A stretch of DNA of 64,000 bases. It comes from Kribbella sp. CA-293567. Lineage in GTDB: Bacteria > Actinomycetota > Actinomycetes > Propionibacteriales > Kribbellaceae. Positions 27,310 through 34,445 of the stretch are shown here, in pieces. The DNA is taken from assembly GCF_027627575.1 (NCBI RefSeq), contig NZ_CP114065.1:7254001-7318000 (forward strand), read 5' to 3'. The position numbers were made by a program, and so were the translations under genes. The notes under the pieces were generated by a model. The model worked only from the letters and a program-made list of their open reading frames with translations, made no database searches and was not told where the DNA came from. The first letter of the stretch is position 1; each line of letters opens with the position of its first letter.

Positions 27310-28044
27310 TCAGCCGGCCTTGATCGCCTGAACGATCAGCTCGTTGCGGGCGTCCTGGCCGTACGGCACCGAGGTGTGGATGCCTCCCCGCACGTAGGTG
27401 CCCAGCCGGGTCGGCTTGGCCGCCAGCCACTCGGCCCAGCGGACGATCCGCAGGTTCGGGTAGCGCCGCTGCGCGTCTGCCAGTTGCAGGTTGACCCACG
27501 CGCTGTTGCGCTGGTCGGCCAGCTGCACCGTGGCACCCAGTCCGGGCCGCGCGACCTGGGTGTTCACCCAGAACACGGTGGTCCGGCTCCCGACGATGCT
27601 CATCGCCCGGTCGATCTGCCCGGCCATCGCGGGTGGTGTGAAGACGTCGTTGGTACCGCACGACATCACCACCCGGCGGGGCAGCCCGTAGGCCGCCTTC
27701 CAGTTGGCCAACTCGTCGACGGTCTCCTTCGTCGGCCGGCCCGACCAGTTGTTCACCGCCAGATCGAGGCTCAGCGTGTTCATCAGCCGGATCGACAGCG
27801 CCTTCCCATCCTGTACGCCGATGCTGTCGCCGAACATGAACACCCCGTTGGCCGCCAGCACCCGCTGGATCGTCGCCGCCGGCGCTATCGCTTTGGTCAG
27901 GTGCTTCCACGCACCCAGGTCTCCCGATCCGTACCCGCCCGCTGCCGCGGTGCCGGTCGTCGCCACCGTCGACGCCGCTGCCACCGCCCCAGCCAGGAAC
28001 ACTTGCCGTCGATTGGGCCTCACGCCACTCAAAAGCTTCCTCAC
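27310..28044 (-). CDS. SGNH/GDSL-type esterase with Tat-like signal
   Basis: A GTG start at 28044 gives a 244-residue protein whose N-terminus has adjacent arginines before a hydrophobic stretch (PNRRQVFLAGAVAAAS), a Tat-like signal. Catalytic blocks are FGDSIG near residue 70 (nucleophile Ser), SCGTNDVF (block III with Asn) and GGIHTSVPYG (block V His). SGNH enzymes deacylate or de-esterify glycans and lipids; next to chitinases an extracellular role on polysaccharide or acetyl esters is plausible. The frame continues 42 codons upstream without start support. Confidence 0.83.
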   Translation of the reverse strand: MRKLLSGVRPNRRQVFLAGAVAAASTVATTGTAAAGGYGSGDLGAWKHLTKAIAPAATIQRVLAANGVFMFGDSIGVQDGKALSIRLMNTLSLDLAVNNWSGRPTKETVDELANWKAAYGLPRRVVMSCGTNDVFTPPAMAGQIDRAMSIVGSRTTVFWVNTQVARPGLGATVQLADQRNSAWVNLQLADAQRRYPNLRIVRWAEWLAAKPTRLGTYVRGGIHTSVPYGQDARNELIVQAIKAG

Positions 28045-28180
28045 GCCGCAGACCCTATAGACGTCCAGAGTCTTCGCTTGAAACAACCGCCCGAGTCGGG
28101 CCCCATCACCGGCAGCACTGTCTGTTGTTCTTGTCACTTGCGCTTCGGGTGGCCGGCACCCCGACGGCATAGTCGGCTGT

Positions 28181-29383
28181 GTGCAGACTGCTCCGGCGCG
28201 TGGCTATCTACCTGGCGAGGCGGGGTACCGGCGGTTGTCGGTGGCGTTGTTCGCAGCAGGCCTGGCCACCTTTGCGATGCTCTACAGCACGCAGGCGTTA
28301 CTGCCGGAGCTGGCGCGGGTGTTCCAGGTCTCCCCCGGCCAGAGTGCGTTCAGTGTGTCGGTGGCAACCCTCGGACTCGGAGTCGCCTTGCTGGCGGCAG
28401 GCGCGGTCTCGGAGGTCGTCGGGCGGACGAAAGTGATGCGCTGGTCGGTAGCGGCGGCAGCGGTGATGGCTTCGTTGTGTGTCGTGGCACCCAGTTGGCA
28501 CGTGCTGCTGGCATTTCGAGGCGTGCAAGGTGTGGCCCTCGCGGGATTGCCGGCGGTCGCCGTGGCGTACCTGCGCGAGGAAGTCGACGACAGCAGCTTG
28601 GCCAGAGCGAGTGGCCTCTACATCGCCGGTACGGCGGTCGGCGGGATGACCGGACGCCTGGTAGCCGGTGGCCTGGCCGACCTCGGTGGTTGGCGGCTGG
28701 CGCTGGGCGGCATCGCGGCAATGGGAGTGATCTGCGCAGTACTGGTTGCCGTCCTCTTGCCGGAGTCGCAACACTTCGTCCGGGCGCAGGGCGGTCGCCA
28801 AACGCTGAGAGTGCTCAAGGATCCGGCGTTGCTGGCTCTGTACGGGATGGCCGCTACGGGGATGGGTGCGTTCGTGGCCGTCTACAACGCGACAGGCTTC
28901 CGGCTGGCTGCCGAGCCGTACGGGCTGGGACCGGGACTGGCCGGTCTGGTGTTCGCTGTCTACCTGGTGGGATCCGCGGCGTCAGCGGTAGCCGGACGGC
29001 TCGCTGACAGATACAGCAGGAGAGCGGTGGTGCCGGTCGGGTGCCTGGTGACCCTGACAGGAGTCGCGATCACTCTGGCGTCGCCACTGCCCTTGGTGGT
29101 GGCTGGGCTGGCAGTGATGACGGCAGGGTTCTTCGCCGTCCACGGTGTCGCCAGCGGGTGGGTCGCAGTACGGGCGCATGCAGGTGGAGGCGGGACCGGG
29201 CAGGCTGCCAGCTTCTATCTCTTCGCGTACTACCTGGGTTCTTCCGTCTTCGGCGGCCTGGCCGGTACTGCGTGGACGCACGCCGCCTGGCCCGGTGTTG
29301 CAGCCGAAGCAGGCGCCCTGCTACTCATCACTCTCGTCCTAACCCTGCTGTTGAGGCGCAGCGCCAAACTGACCACCCACTAG
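28181..29383 (+). CDS. MFS transporter (12-TM, YnfM/AraJ-like)
   Basis: A 400-residue transporter with about twelve membrane segments. The loop 2-3 motif reads SEVVGRTKVMR and the segment after TM5 (GLYIAGTAVGGMTGR) matches MFS efflux proteins of the YnfM group. The GTG start at 28181 has a CATAGT -10-like element 7 nt upstream (28168-28173) and no ribosome binding site, suggesting a leaderless message. It is divergent from the SGNH hydrolase gene and its last 4 nt overlap the end of the regulator gene. Substrate unknown. Confidence 0.88.
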   Translation: MQTAPARGYLPGEAGYRRLSVALFAAGLATFAMLYSTQALLPELARVFQVSPGQSAFSVSVATLGLGVALLAAGAVSEVVGRTKVMRWSVAAAAVMASLCVVAPSWHVLLAFRGVQGVALAGLPAVAVAYLREEVDDSSLARASGLYIAGTAVGGMTGRLVAGGLADLGGWRLALGGIAAMGVICAVLVAVLLPESQHFVRAQGGRQTLRVLKDPALLALYGMAATGMGAFVAVYNATGFRLAAEPYGLGPGLAGLVFAVYLVGSAASAVAGRLADRYSRRAVVPVGCLVTLTGVAITLASPLPLVVAGLAVMTAGFFAVHGVASGWVAVRAHAGGGGTGQAASFYLFAYYLGSSVFGGLAGTAWTHAAWPGVAAEAGALLLITLVLTLLLRRSAKLTTH

Positions 29384-30306
29384 GTCAGCAGACCACGCTG
29401 GCCCGCCCGCAGCCCGGCTTGGAAACGAGTGGTCGCGTCGAGAGCCTTCAGAATGCGTTGCATCCGGCGCTCGACTGTCCGCTGCGCCACACCGAGCCGA
29501 CGAGCTATCGCCTGATCGGTGAGACCGGCGGCCGCGAGAGCGAGCAGTTGCTGGTCCTCGAAGCTCAGCGGACCATCCGAAGCCGACGGCGACAGCGGGC
29601 TCGCCTGCTGCCAGAGCAGTTCGAACAACCGCAGTAGCCCGTCGAGCAAGGTCGACGGGCCCATCTCGATCAGCTCCTGCCCGGACTGCAGCAGCCCTGT
29701 CCGCTTGTCGGCGACCACCAACTTCAGCGGTACGTCGCGAAGCATCCGGCAGCTAGGCCCGGCACTCCGGGCAGCAGCGAGTTCCGCGGGCTCAACAAGC
29801 GCGGCCATGTCGTAGATCGTCCGGTAGGCGACTCCATGCGCCCGCCGCGGCTCGATCGGCAGTACGACGAACGGCGGCTTGTCCAGCACCAGCACTTCCG
29901 TCTGAGCGCTTTGCTGGGCCTGGTAGAACCGCTGCGCCATCGCCTGCTGTCCGCGAATCACTGTGAACGGCCCGGCCTCGCGTCGCGACCGGAACTCCTC
30001 GGTGAGCGCAGCAGCCCCGAGTCGCGCCTGCACGATCGCAGCCTGCTTGCGAAGGGCCAGCAGTTCCACAGCCGCCTCCGGAACGGCAGGCGTGTAGCGG
30101 GCCGGGCGTCCCGGAGCACGGGACGCCAGCCCCAGTGCCAGGAGTGACTGGAGGTGCCGGGTCACCCGTGCGGCGGCCCAGCCCGTGTCACTCGCCAGCT
30201 CTGTCGTAGTGGCCTCCGGCCGGGCCAGAAGCACCCGGTAGAGCTGCTCGTCCTCCGAGCAGACACCAAGCGCTTCCAGCACCGGAGCGGGTCGGTAGTC
30301 GTGCAT
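29380..30306 (-). CDS. Two-domain transcriptional regulator, winged helix plus LuxR-type HTH
   Basis: A 308-residue regulator. The N-terminal 75 residues form a TrmB-like winged helix (TTTELASDTGWAAARVTRHLQSL), the centre resembles the TrmB/phospholipase-D-like sensor region, and the C-terminus carries a LuxR-type helix-turn-helix (LALAAAGLTDQAIARRLGVAQRTVERRMQRIL). This architecture is common in actinomycetes. It lies 2 nt from the third chitinase gene, being immediately downstream of it on the same strand, so both could share a transcript and the regulator may control chitinase or transporter genes (inference). Confidence 0.85.
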   Translation of the reverse strand: MHDYRPAPVLEALGVCSEDEQLYRVLLARPEATTTELASDTGWAAARVTRHLQSLLALGLASRAPGRPARYTPAVPEAAVELLALRKQAAIVQARLGAAALTEEFRSRREAGPFTVIRGQQAMAQRFYQAQQSAQTEVLVLDKPPFVVLPIEPRRAHGVAYRTIYDMAALVEPAELAAARSAGPSCRMLRDVPLKLVVADKRTGLLQSGQELIEMGPSTLLDGLLRLFELLWQQASPLSPSASDGPLSFEDQQLLALAAAGLTDQAIARRLGVAQRTVERRMQRILKALDATTRFQAGLRAGQRGLLT

Positions 30307-30308
30307 GG

Positions 30309-32015
30309 TCAGGGCAGCGAGTGGACGTGAGCGCCGACCTGGTTGGCGAACTGGTTGCCGTTCAGCGCGTCCCAGTTGGTCGACCAGGTCATCGCGCCTC
30401 GCAGCGTGGGCCAGGTGGTGGTCGGCTTGAAGTTGCCGCAGTTGGTGCCCTTGGTCAGGCAGTCCAGCGCGTTGTTGACGATCGTCGGCGATACGTAGCC
30501 GCTCCCGGCGCCGCGGGTGGAGGCCGGCAGCCCCAGGCCGACCTGGTCGGGCCGGAGACCGTTCTGCAGCATGATGCAGGCCTGGGCGGTGAGGAAGTCC
30601 ACCGAGCCCTGCGAGTAGACCTGCCCGTTGCAGCCGTTCATCGCGCCGGAGTTGTAGTACTGCACGTTGACGATGGTCAGGATGTCCTTGATCGCCAGCG
30701 CCAGCTTGAAGTACTCGAACGAGGTGGCCTGCATGTCGATCGTCTGCGGCGCCATGGTGATGATCAGCCCGCTGCCGAAGGTGCCGCGCAGGGTCCGCAG
30801 CGCCTGTCCCATGTACTGCGCGTTGACGCCGTTCTCCAGGTCGATGTCGATCCCGTTGAAGCCGTACTCGCGCAGCACCGACTGGGCCGTGGCGGCGAAG
30901 TTGGCGGCGGCCGTCGCGCTGGCCACCGAGATGGTGCCCTTCTCACCGCCGACGGACAGGATGACCTTCTTGCCGGCCGCCTGCTTGGCGGCGATGTCCG
31001 CCTTGAACTGCGCCACCGTGTAGCCGTTCAGGCCGGCGCTGTCGAGGTTGAAGGTGATGCCACCCGGCCGGGCGGCGTCCGCGTCGGCGAAGGCGACCGC
31101 GATCAGGTCGTAGGCCGCGGGGACGTCGGAGATCTTCTGGACCGTCGCGCCGTTGTTGAAGTTCTGCCAGTAGCCGGTCAGGACGTGCTTGGGCAGGTTG
31201 CCCGGCGGCGGCTCGACCGGCCCGCTGGACGTCGTACCGGAGACCGCCGCGCCGTACGGCGAGCAGTTGCCGGCCGCGTCACAGGCCCGCACCTTGAAGC
31301 TGTACGCCGTACTCGGGCTGAGGCCGCTCGCGGTCCAGCTCGTCACGTTGCCCACGCTCTGCGGGGCGTCGGAGCCGCGGACCACGTCGTACCGGCTGAC
31401 GCCGTTGGCGTCCGAGGCGGCCGACCAGTTCAGCCGCAGCGAGCTCGAGGTCGGGCTGCCGACCGTGAGGCCACCCGGCGTGGTCGGAGGAGTCGTGTCC
31501 GGCGGCGGCCCGGTGCCACCCGGTCCGTCCAGCACCACGTCGTCCGCCTGGTACGCCGGTAGTCCGTACCAGCCGTGCAGGTAGACCGTCACCGTGCTGG
31601 TGGACGCGTTGGTGGTGAAGGTGGTGGTCAGCTGGGCCCAGCCGGTGCTGGAGGTCCAGGTGCTGGTGCCACCCTCGGCGCCGAGGTAGACGTTCGAACC
31701 CTTCACCCAGGCCGACAGCGTGTACGTCGAGCTCGGCTTGACCGAGACCGACGTGCTGCACCGGGCGTTGTCACCCGAGGTGGGAGTGCCCTGCAGCTGG
31801 TAGGTGCCGGTGTGAGCCGAGCCGCTGACGGCAGCTCCCGATCCGGCCGTGCAGGACCAGCCGGCGAGAGTGCCGGACTCGAAGGTCCCGTTGGTGACGA
31901 GGTTGGTCGCCGCGGAGCTGGCCTGGGTGATCAGGACCAGGCCGCTGATGGCGAGAAGCAGGGCTGACAGGACGGAGATGACCGCGGTGTGGGGGCGGTT
32001 CGTACGCGGGTTCAT
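30309..32015 (-). CDS. Secreted GH18 chitinase with N-terminal carbohydrate-binding and Fn3 domains
   Basis: ATG at 32013-32015 yields 568 residues: signal peptide (about 1-36), a CBM4/9-like beta-sandwich (about 37-165, NLVTNGTFESGTLAGWSC), a Pro/Thr linker, an Fn3 domain (about 180-260) and a GH18 domain (about 272-568) with NGIDIDLEN near residue 387; Glu of the DxDxE motif is kept. It is of the bacterial chitinase C/D type. There is no ribosome binding site, and a TTGACA-17-CACTTT promoter ends 7 nt before the ATG, which implies a leaderless transcript. Two LacI-family operator-like sites lie just upstream. Confidence 0.92.
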   Translation of the reverse strand: MNPRTNRPHTAVISVLSALLLAISGLVLITQASSAATNLVTNGTFESGTLAGWSCTAGSGAAVSGSAHTGTYQLQGTPTSGDNARCSTSVSVKPSSTYTLSAWVKGSNVYLGAEGGTSTWTSSTGWAQLTTTFTTNASTSTVTVYLHGWYGLPAYQADDVVLDGPGGTGPPPDTTPPTTPGGLTVGSPTSSSLRLNWSAASDANGVSRYDVVRGSDAPQSVGNVTSWTASGLSPSTAYSFKVRACDAAGNCSPYGAAVSGTTSSGPVEPPPGNLPKHVLTGYWQNFNNGATVQKISDVPAAYDLIAVAFADADAARPGGITFNLDSAGLNGYTVAQFKADIAAKQAAGKKVILSVGGEKGTISVASATAAANFAATAQSVLREYGFNGIDIDLENGVNAQYMGQALRTLRGTFGSGLIITMAPQTIDMQATSFEYFKLALAIKDILTIVNVQYYNSGAMNGCNGQVYSQGSVDFLTAQACIMLQNGLRPDQVGLGLPASTRGAGSGYVSPTIVNNALDCLTKGTNCGNFKPTTTWPTLRGAMTWSTNWDALNGNQFANQVGAHVHSLP

Positions 32016-32022
32016 GTGACAC

Positions 32023-32051
32023 AAAGTGTGACTAGGCAACTACATTGTCAA
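32023..32051 (-). promoter_or_regulatory. Candidate leaderless promoter of the third chitinase gene
   Basis: On the minus strand a consensus -35 TTGACA (32046-32051) and a weak -10 CACTTT (32023-32028) are 17 nt apart; transcription would start at or next to the ATG at 32015. The -10 is only a partial match, so the start point is tentative. Confidence 0.5.
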
Positions 32052-32065
32052 GACCCTGCATAAAG

Positions 32066-32079
32066 TGGGAACGCTCTCA
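32066..32079. promoter_or_regulatory. CebR/LacI-family operator-like palindrome
   Basis: TGGGAACGCTCTCA matches 12 of 14 positions of the Streptomyces CebR operator TGGGAGCGCTCCCA, including the central CG. It sits 15 nt upstream of the -35 hexamer of the chitinase promoter, where a LacI-family repressor could control sugar-responsive expression. Confidence 0.5.
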
Positions 32080-32162
32080 CGCTCAAGAAAACTGAAATCT
32101 ATATGGCTTTTTGAGGTTCAGTGGGCGACATCTGCCCGAACACGGGCAGGAAGCGGGATTTG

Positions 32163-32176
32163 GGTAAGCGCTTGCA
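32163..32176. promoter_or_regulatory. Second LacI-family operator-like palindrome
   Basis: GGTAAGCGCTTGCA contains the perfect 8-bp palindrome AAGCGCTT with the central CG typical of LacI-family sites. It is about 97 nt upstream of the first site, between the 6C RNA and the chitinase promoter. Confidence 0.42.
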
Positions 32177-32229
32177 GCATCAGGATTCGCGGCCTCGGAT
32201 GCTTGGCTGCCGGCCGTCACCTGGAGGAG

Positions 32230-32336
32230 GAAAGGCGACGGCCCCCGGCGGGGGGGGTGACCGGGGGCCGTCTTCGGCCACGGGCTCGGGGGGAGGAGCC
32301 GGGGGCCGATCAGGAGGCGACAGTCTGCCACTGTCG
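32230..32336 (-). ncRNA. 6C small RNA
   Basis: Read on the minus strand, this segment folds into three hairpins: a 5' stem CGACAGT/ACTGTCG (from 32336), a stem GGCTC/GAGCC (32283-32300) whose loop holds six consecutive C, and a 12-bp stem GACGGCCCCCGG/CCGGGGGCCGTC (32237-32272) whose loop holds eight C, followed by a CCUUU tract. Two hairpins with C6-or-longer loops define the actinobacterial 6C RNA. A TACATT -10 at 32342-32347 would start it near 32336. The position, divergent from a HAD phosphatase gene, matches the mycobacterial 6C RNA (B11) next to Rv3661. In mycobacteria and corynebacteria such RNAs affect growth through C-rich loops pairing with G-rich targets. Confidence 0.87.
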
Positions 32337-32537
32337 AGGAGAATGTACCCCCCGAGTCCGGGTCTCACACATCTCAGTTCCATTGCAACCGAGTGCCTGT
32401 AGAACCGGTGCCGGAAACTCGATCGAAGCCTTCCGAGCCAGTGTCACTGTCACACTGCTCAACAGTCTAACGGGAGACCCGCGTACACGAAAGCCCGGGC
32501 CCCTCGGCGTTTCGCGAGCCGCCCTATGCTCGTCGGT

Positions 32538-33356
32538 ATGGAGCACCTGGGCACGCCCCGATCGGCCGCCTTCTTCGATCTCGACAAGACGATCATCGCC
32601 CGCTCCAGCACGCTGGCCTTCTCCCGCCCGTTCTACGCCGGCGGGCTGATCAACCGGCGGACCGTACTGCGCAGCACCTACGCCCAGTTCGTCTACCTGC
32701 TCGGTGGCGCCGACCACGACCAGATGGAGCGGATGCGGGAGTACCTGTCCGCTATGTGCACGGGCTGGGACGTGCAGACCGTCCGCGCGATCGTGGCCGA
32801 CACCCTGCACCACATCGTCGAGCCGATGATCTACGACGAGGCGGTGTCGCTGATCGAGGAGCACCACGCGGCCGGCCGGGACGTGGTGATCGTCTCCACC
32901 TCCGGGGCCGAGGTGGTCGAGCCGATCGGCGCGATGCTCGGCGCCGACAAGGTGATCGCCACCAGGATGGTCGTTGCTGACGGCAAGTACACCGGCGAGA
33001 TCTCGGAGTACGCCTACGGCCCGCGCAAGGCGAGCGCGATCACCGAGCTGGCCGCAGCGGAAGGCTATGACCTGCAGGCTTCCTACGCCTACTCCGACTC
33101 GATCACCGACGAGCCGATGCTGGCGGCCGTGGGTCATCCGTTCGCGGCCAATCCGGACAAGGCGCTTCGCCGGCTGGCCACCGAGCGCTGCTGGCCGGTG
33201 CTCGACTTCAGCAAACCGGTGGCCCTCGCCGAGCGCACCAGGTTCCACGAGGTCCGTCGGCCGGCGGTCGCCGCATCCGTGCTCGGTGTCGGCATGGCCG
33301 CGGCCGGCGCCCTCCTGTACGCCGCCCGCCGGCGCGCGCGGCCGGCCGGAAGTTGA
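32538..33356 (+). CDS. HAD-IB family phosphatase with C-terminal membrane segment
   Basis: A 272-residue protein with HAD motif I FFDLDKT at 12-18 (Asp14 nucleophile), motif II VIVSTSG, conserved Lys in PRKASAI and motif IV YSDSITDEPML, the SerB-like HAD-IB arrangement. A hydrophobic stretch close to the C-terminus (about 243-264) followed by RRRARR suggests a membrane anchor. ATG at 32538 is preferred because TATGCT at 32525-32530 is 7 nt upstream and no ribosome binding site exists; ATG at 32526 overlaps that element. It corresponds in position and type to mycobacterial Rv3661. Substrate unknown. Confidence 0.88.
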   Translation: MEHLGTPRSAAFFDLDKTIIARSSTLAFSRPFYAGGLINRRTVLRSTYAQFVYLLGGADHDQMERMREYLSAMCTGWDVQTVRAIVADTLHHIVEPMIYDEAVSLIEEHHAAGRDVVIVSTSGAEVVEPIGAMLGADKVIATRMVVADGKYTGEISEYAYGPRKASAITELAAAEGYDLQASYAYSDSITDEPMLAAVGHPFAANPDKALRRLATERCWPVLDFSKPVALAERTRFHEVRRPAVAASVLGVGMAAAGALLYAARRRARPAGS

Positions 33357-33399
33357 GGCCGGCTCCGTTCTTCTCAGCTTCATGAAGGTCGCGTAAGCC

Positions 33400-33626
33400 C
33401 TTCCCCTGAAGGGATCCGAAGAGTACAAAGGAACTACGAAGGATCTTCGGATCCGGTAGAGAATCGCACGGCAGTCAGGTACCCACGCGGCGACCAGCCC
33501 ATCCCAACCGGGCAGCGCGACCCCAGACTTCGGCCAACGCCGAAACCGTGGGGCGGCAGACAAGGTGCACGCTTGGTAACCAGGATGACGTGCCAGCGAC
33601 GGCGCTCTCTTCGGAGAGCGCCGTTC
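33400..33626 (+). ncRNA. Candidate Ms1/MTS2823-type small RNA
   Basis: The 280-nt gap between the HAD gene and the next gene is highly structured without coding potential: a 9-bp stem GGATCCGAA/TTCGGATCC (33412-33420 with 33446-33454), a hairpin TTCGGC-CAAC-GCCGAA inside a CCCCA/TGGGG stem (about 33523-33554), and a UUCG-capped terminator at 33599-33624. In mycobacteria the abundant RNA-polymerase-binding RNA Ms1 (MTS2823) lies exactly between the Rv3661 and Rv3662c homologues, the same neighbours as here, and a homologue is reported in Streptomyces at this locus. Identity rests on synteny and structure; the 5' end is approximate. Confidence 0.68.
33599..33624 (+). terminator. UUCG-tetraloop terminator of the Ms1-like RNA
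   Basis: Perfect 11-bp stem ACGGCGCTCTC (33599-33609) and its complement (33614-33624) around loop TTCG. It is 13 nt from the end of the convergent gene at 33637, so it may serve both strands. Confidence 0.8.
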
Positions 33627-33636
33627 GCATGTTCTG

Positions 33637-34419
33637 CTACCCAGCCGGGTTGTTGAGCGGTGAACGCTCGGCGGAGAGCGCGATCACTTCACAACTCCGC
33701 AGTAGCCAGGCCTGGACGCCGACCAGCCCACCGCTCGCGTAGTCGCGCAAACCCTGCGGGTACGAGCCCGCCAGCTCGTGGTGACCGACCTCGGGCACCG
33801 TGACCGACAACGGGTCGATGCCCTTGGCAATCAACACCGCGCGCTCGGCGGCTCGCGCCACCAGCCCGTTGGCGGTCGGAAAAGGCCGCAGTACCGCGAT
33901 CTCCGCGTGCACGATCGCGGCCACCACCAGCCCCGGCGCGCTGGTCGGCCGGCTCAGCGCCTGGGCCAGTCCGCTCAGTCGCTCCCACATCTCGTCGGCG
34001 GGCGGTGCCGGCCGGAGGCCAGGGATGTCGTCCGGGATCGGCTCGCGGCCGGTCCGGACGTGGCCCATCTGGTCCTCGCTGCCGAGATCGGCCGCCGCCA
34101 ACTGGTGAAGTCTGGTCCAGACCTGTACCGGCGCCGTGGTCACCCGTGGCGCGAGGCTCATCAGCTCACCGGTCATCCGGACAGCTCCGGCCGCCAGACC
34201 GTCACCGTCGCCCCGGCGTACCTCTTCGAGCGTCGACGGACTGCCGGCCAGCGCCGCCGAGGCATGGGCGCCCCGTAACAACGCCTCGGCCGTCATGTCC
34301 GCGCTGACCTTCCGCAGCCCGCGGTCGCGCAACAGCACGTCGACCCCGTCCCGGGCCGCCCTGGCCGCCGAGCCGACCCCTTCGAGTCCTGCCAGCGGTT
34401 CGAACACGTCAGAGGTCAT
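33637..34419 (-). CDS. Fic-like protein with degenerate active site (Rv3662c-like)
   Basis: A 260-residue helical protein similar in place to mycobacterial Rv3662c. The C-terminal half has the helix-loop-helix of the Fic fold, but the AMPylation motif HPFxxGNGR reads LRPFPTANGL near residues 184-193: the catalytic His is Arg and the last Arg is Leu. The upstream GAHASAALAG segment resembles the start of the Fic domain. The enzyme is therefore probably inactive in AMP transfer or has another role. It is divergent from the glycosyltransferase gene by 26 nt. Confidence 0.7.
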   Translation of the reverse strand: MTSDVFEPLAGLEGVGSAARAARDGVDVLLRDRGLRKVSADMTAEALLRGAHASAALAGSPSTLEEVRRGDGDGLAAGAVRMTGELMSLAPRVTTAPVQVWTRLHQLAAADLGSEDQMGHVRTGREPIPDDIPGLRPAPPADEMWERLSGLAQALSRPTSAPGLVVAAIVHAEIAVLRPFPTANGLVARAAERAVLIAKGIDPLSVTVPEVGHHELAGSYPQGLRDYASGGLVGVQAWLLRSCEVIALSAERSPLNNPAG

Positions 34420-34445
34420 GGAACCGCACTCTAGGATGACGTCTC

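Noticed and set aside
32121-32402. Plus-strand frame across the 6C RNA, including a 19-codon ORF after GAGGAGA at about 32340
   Set aside because: The spacing between GAGGAG and the ATG is too short, and the segment is explained by the structured RNA on the other strand.
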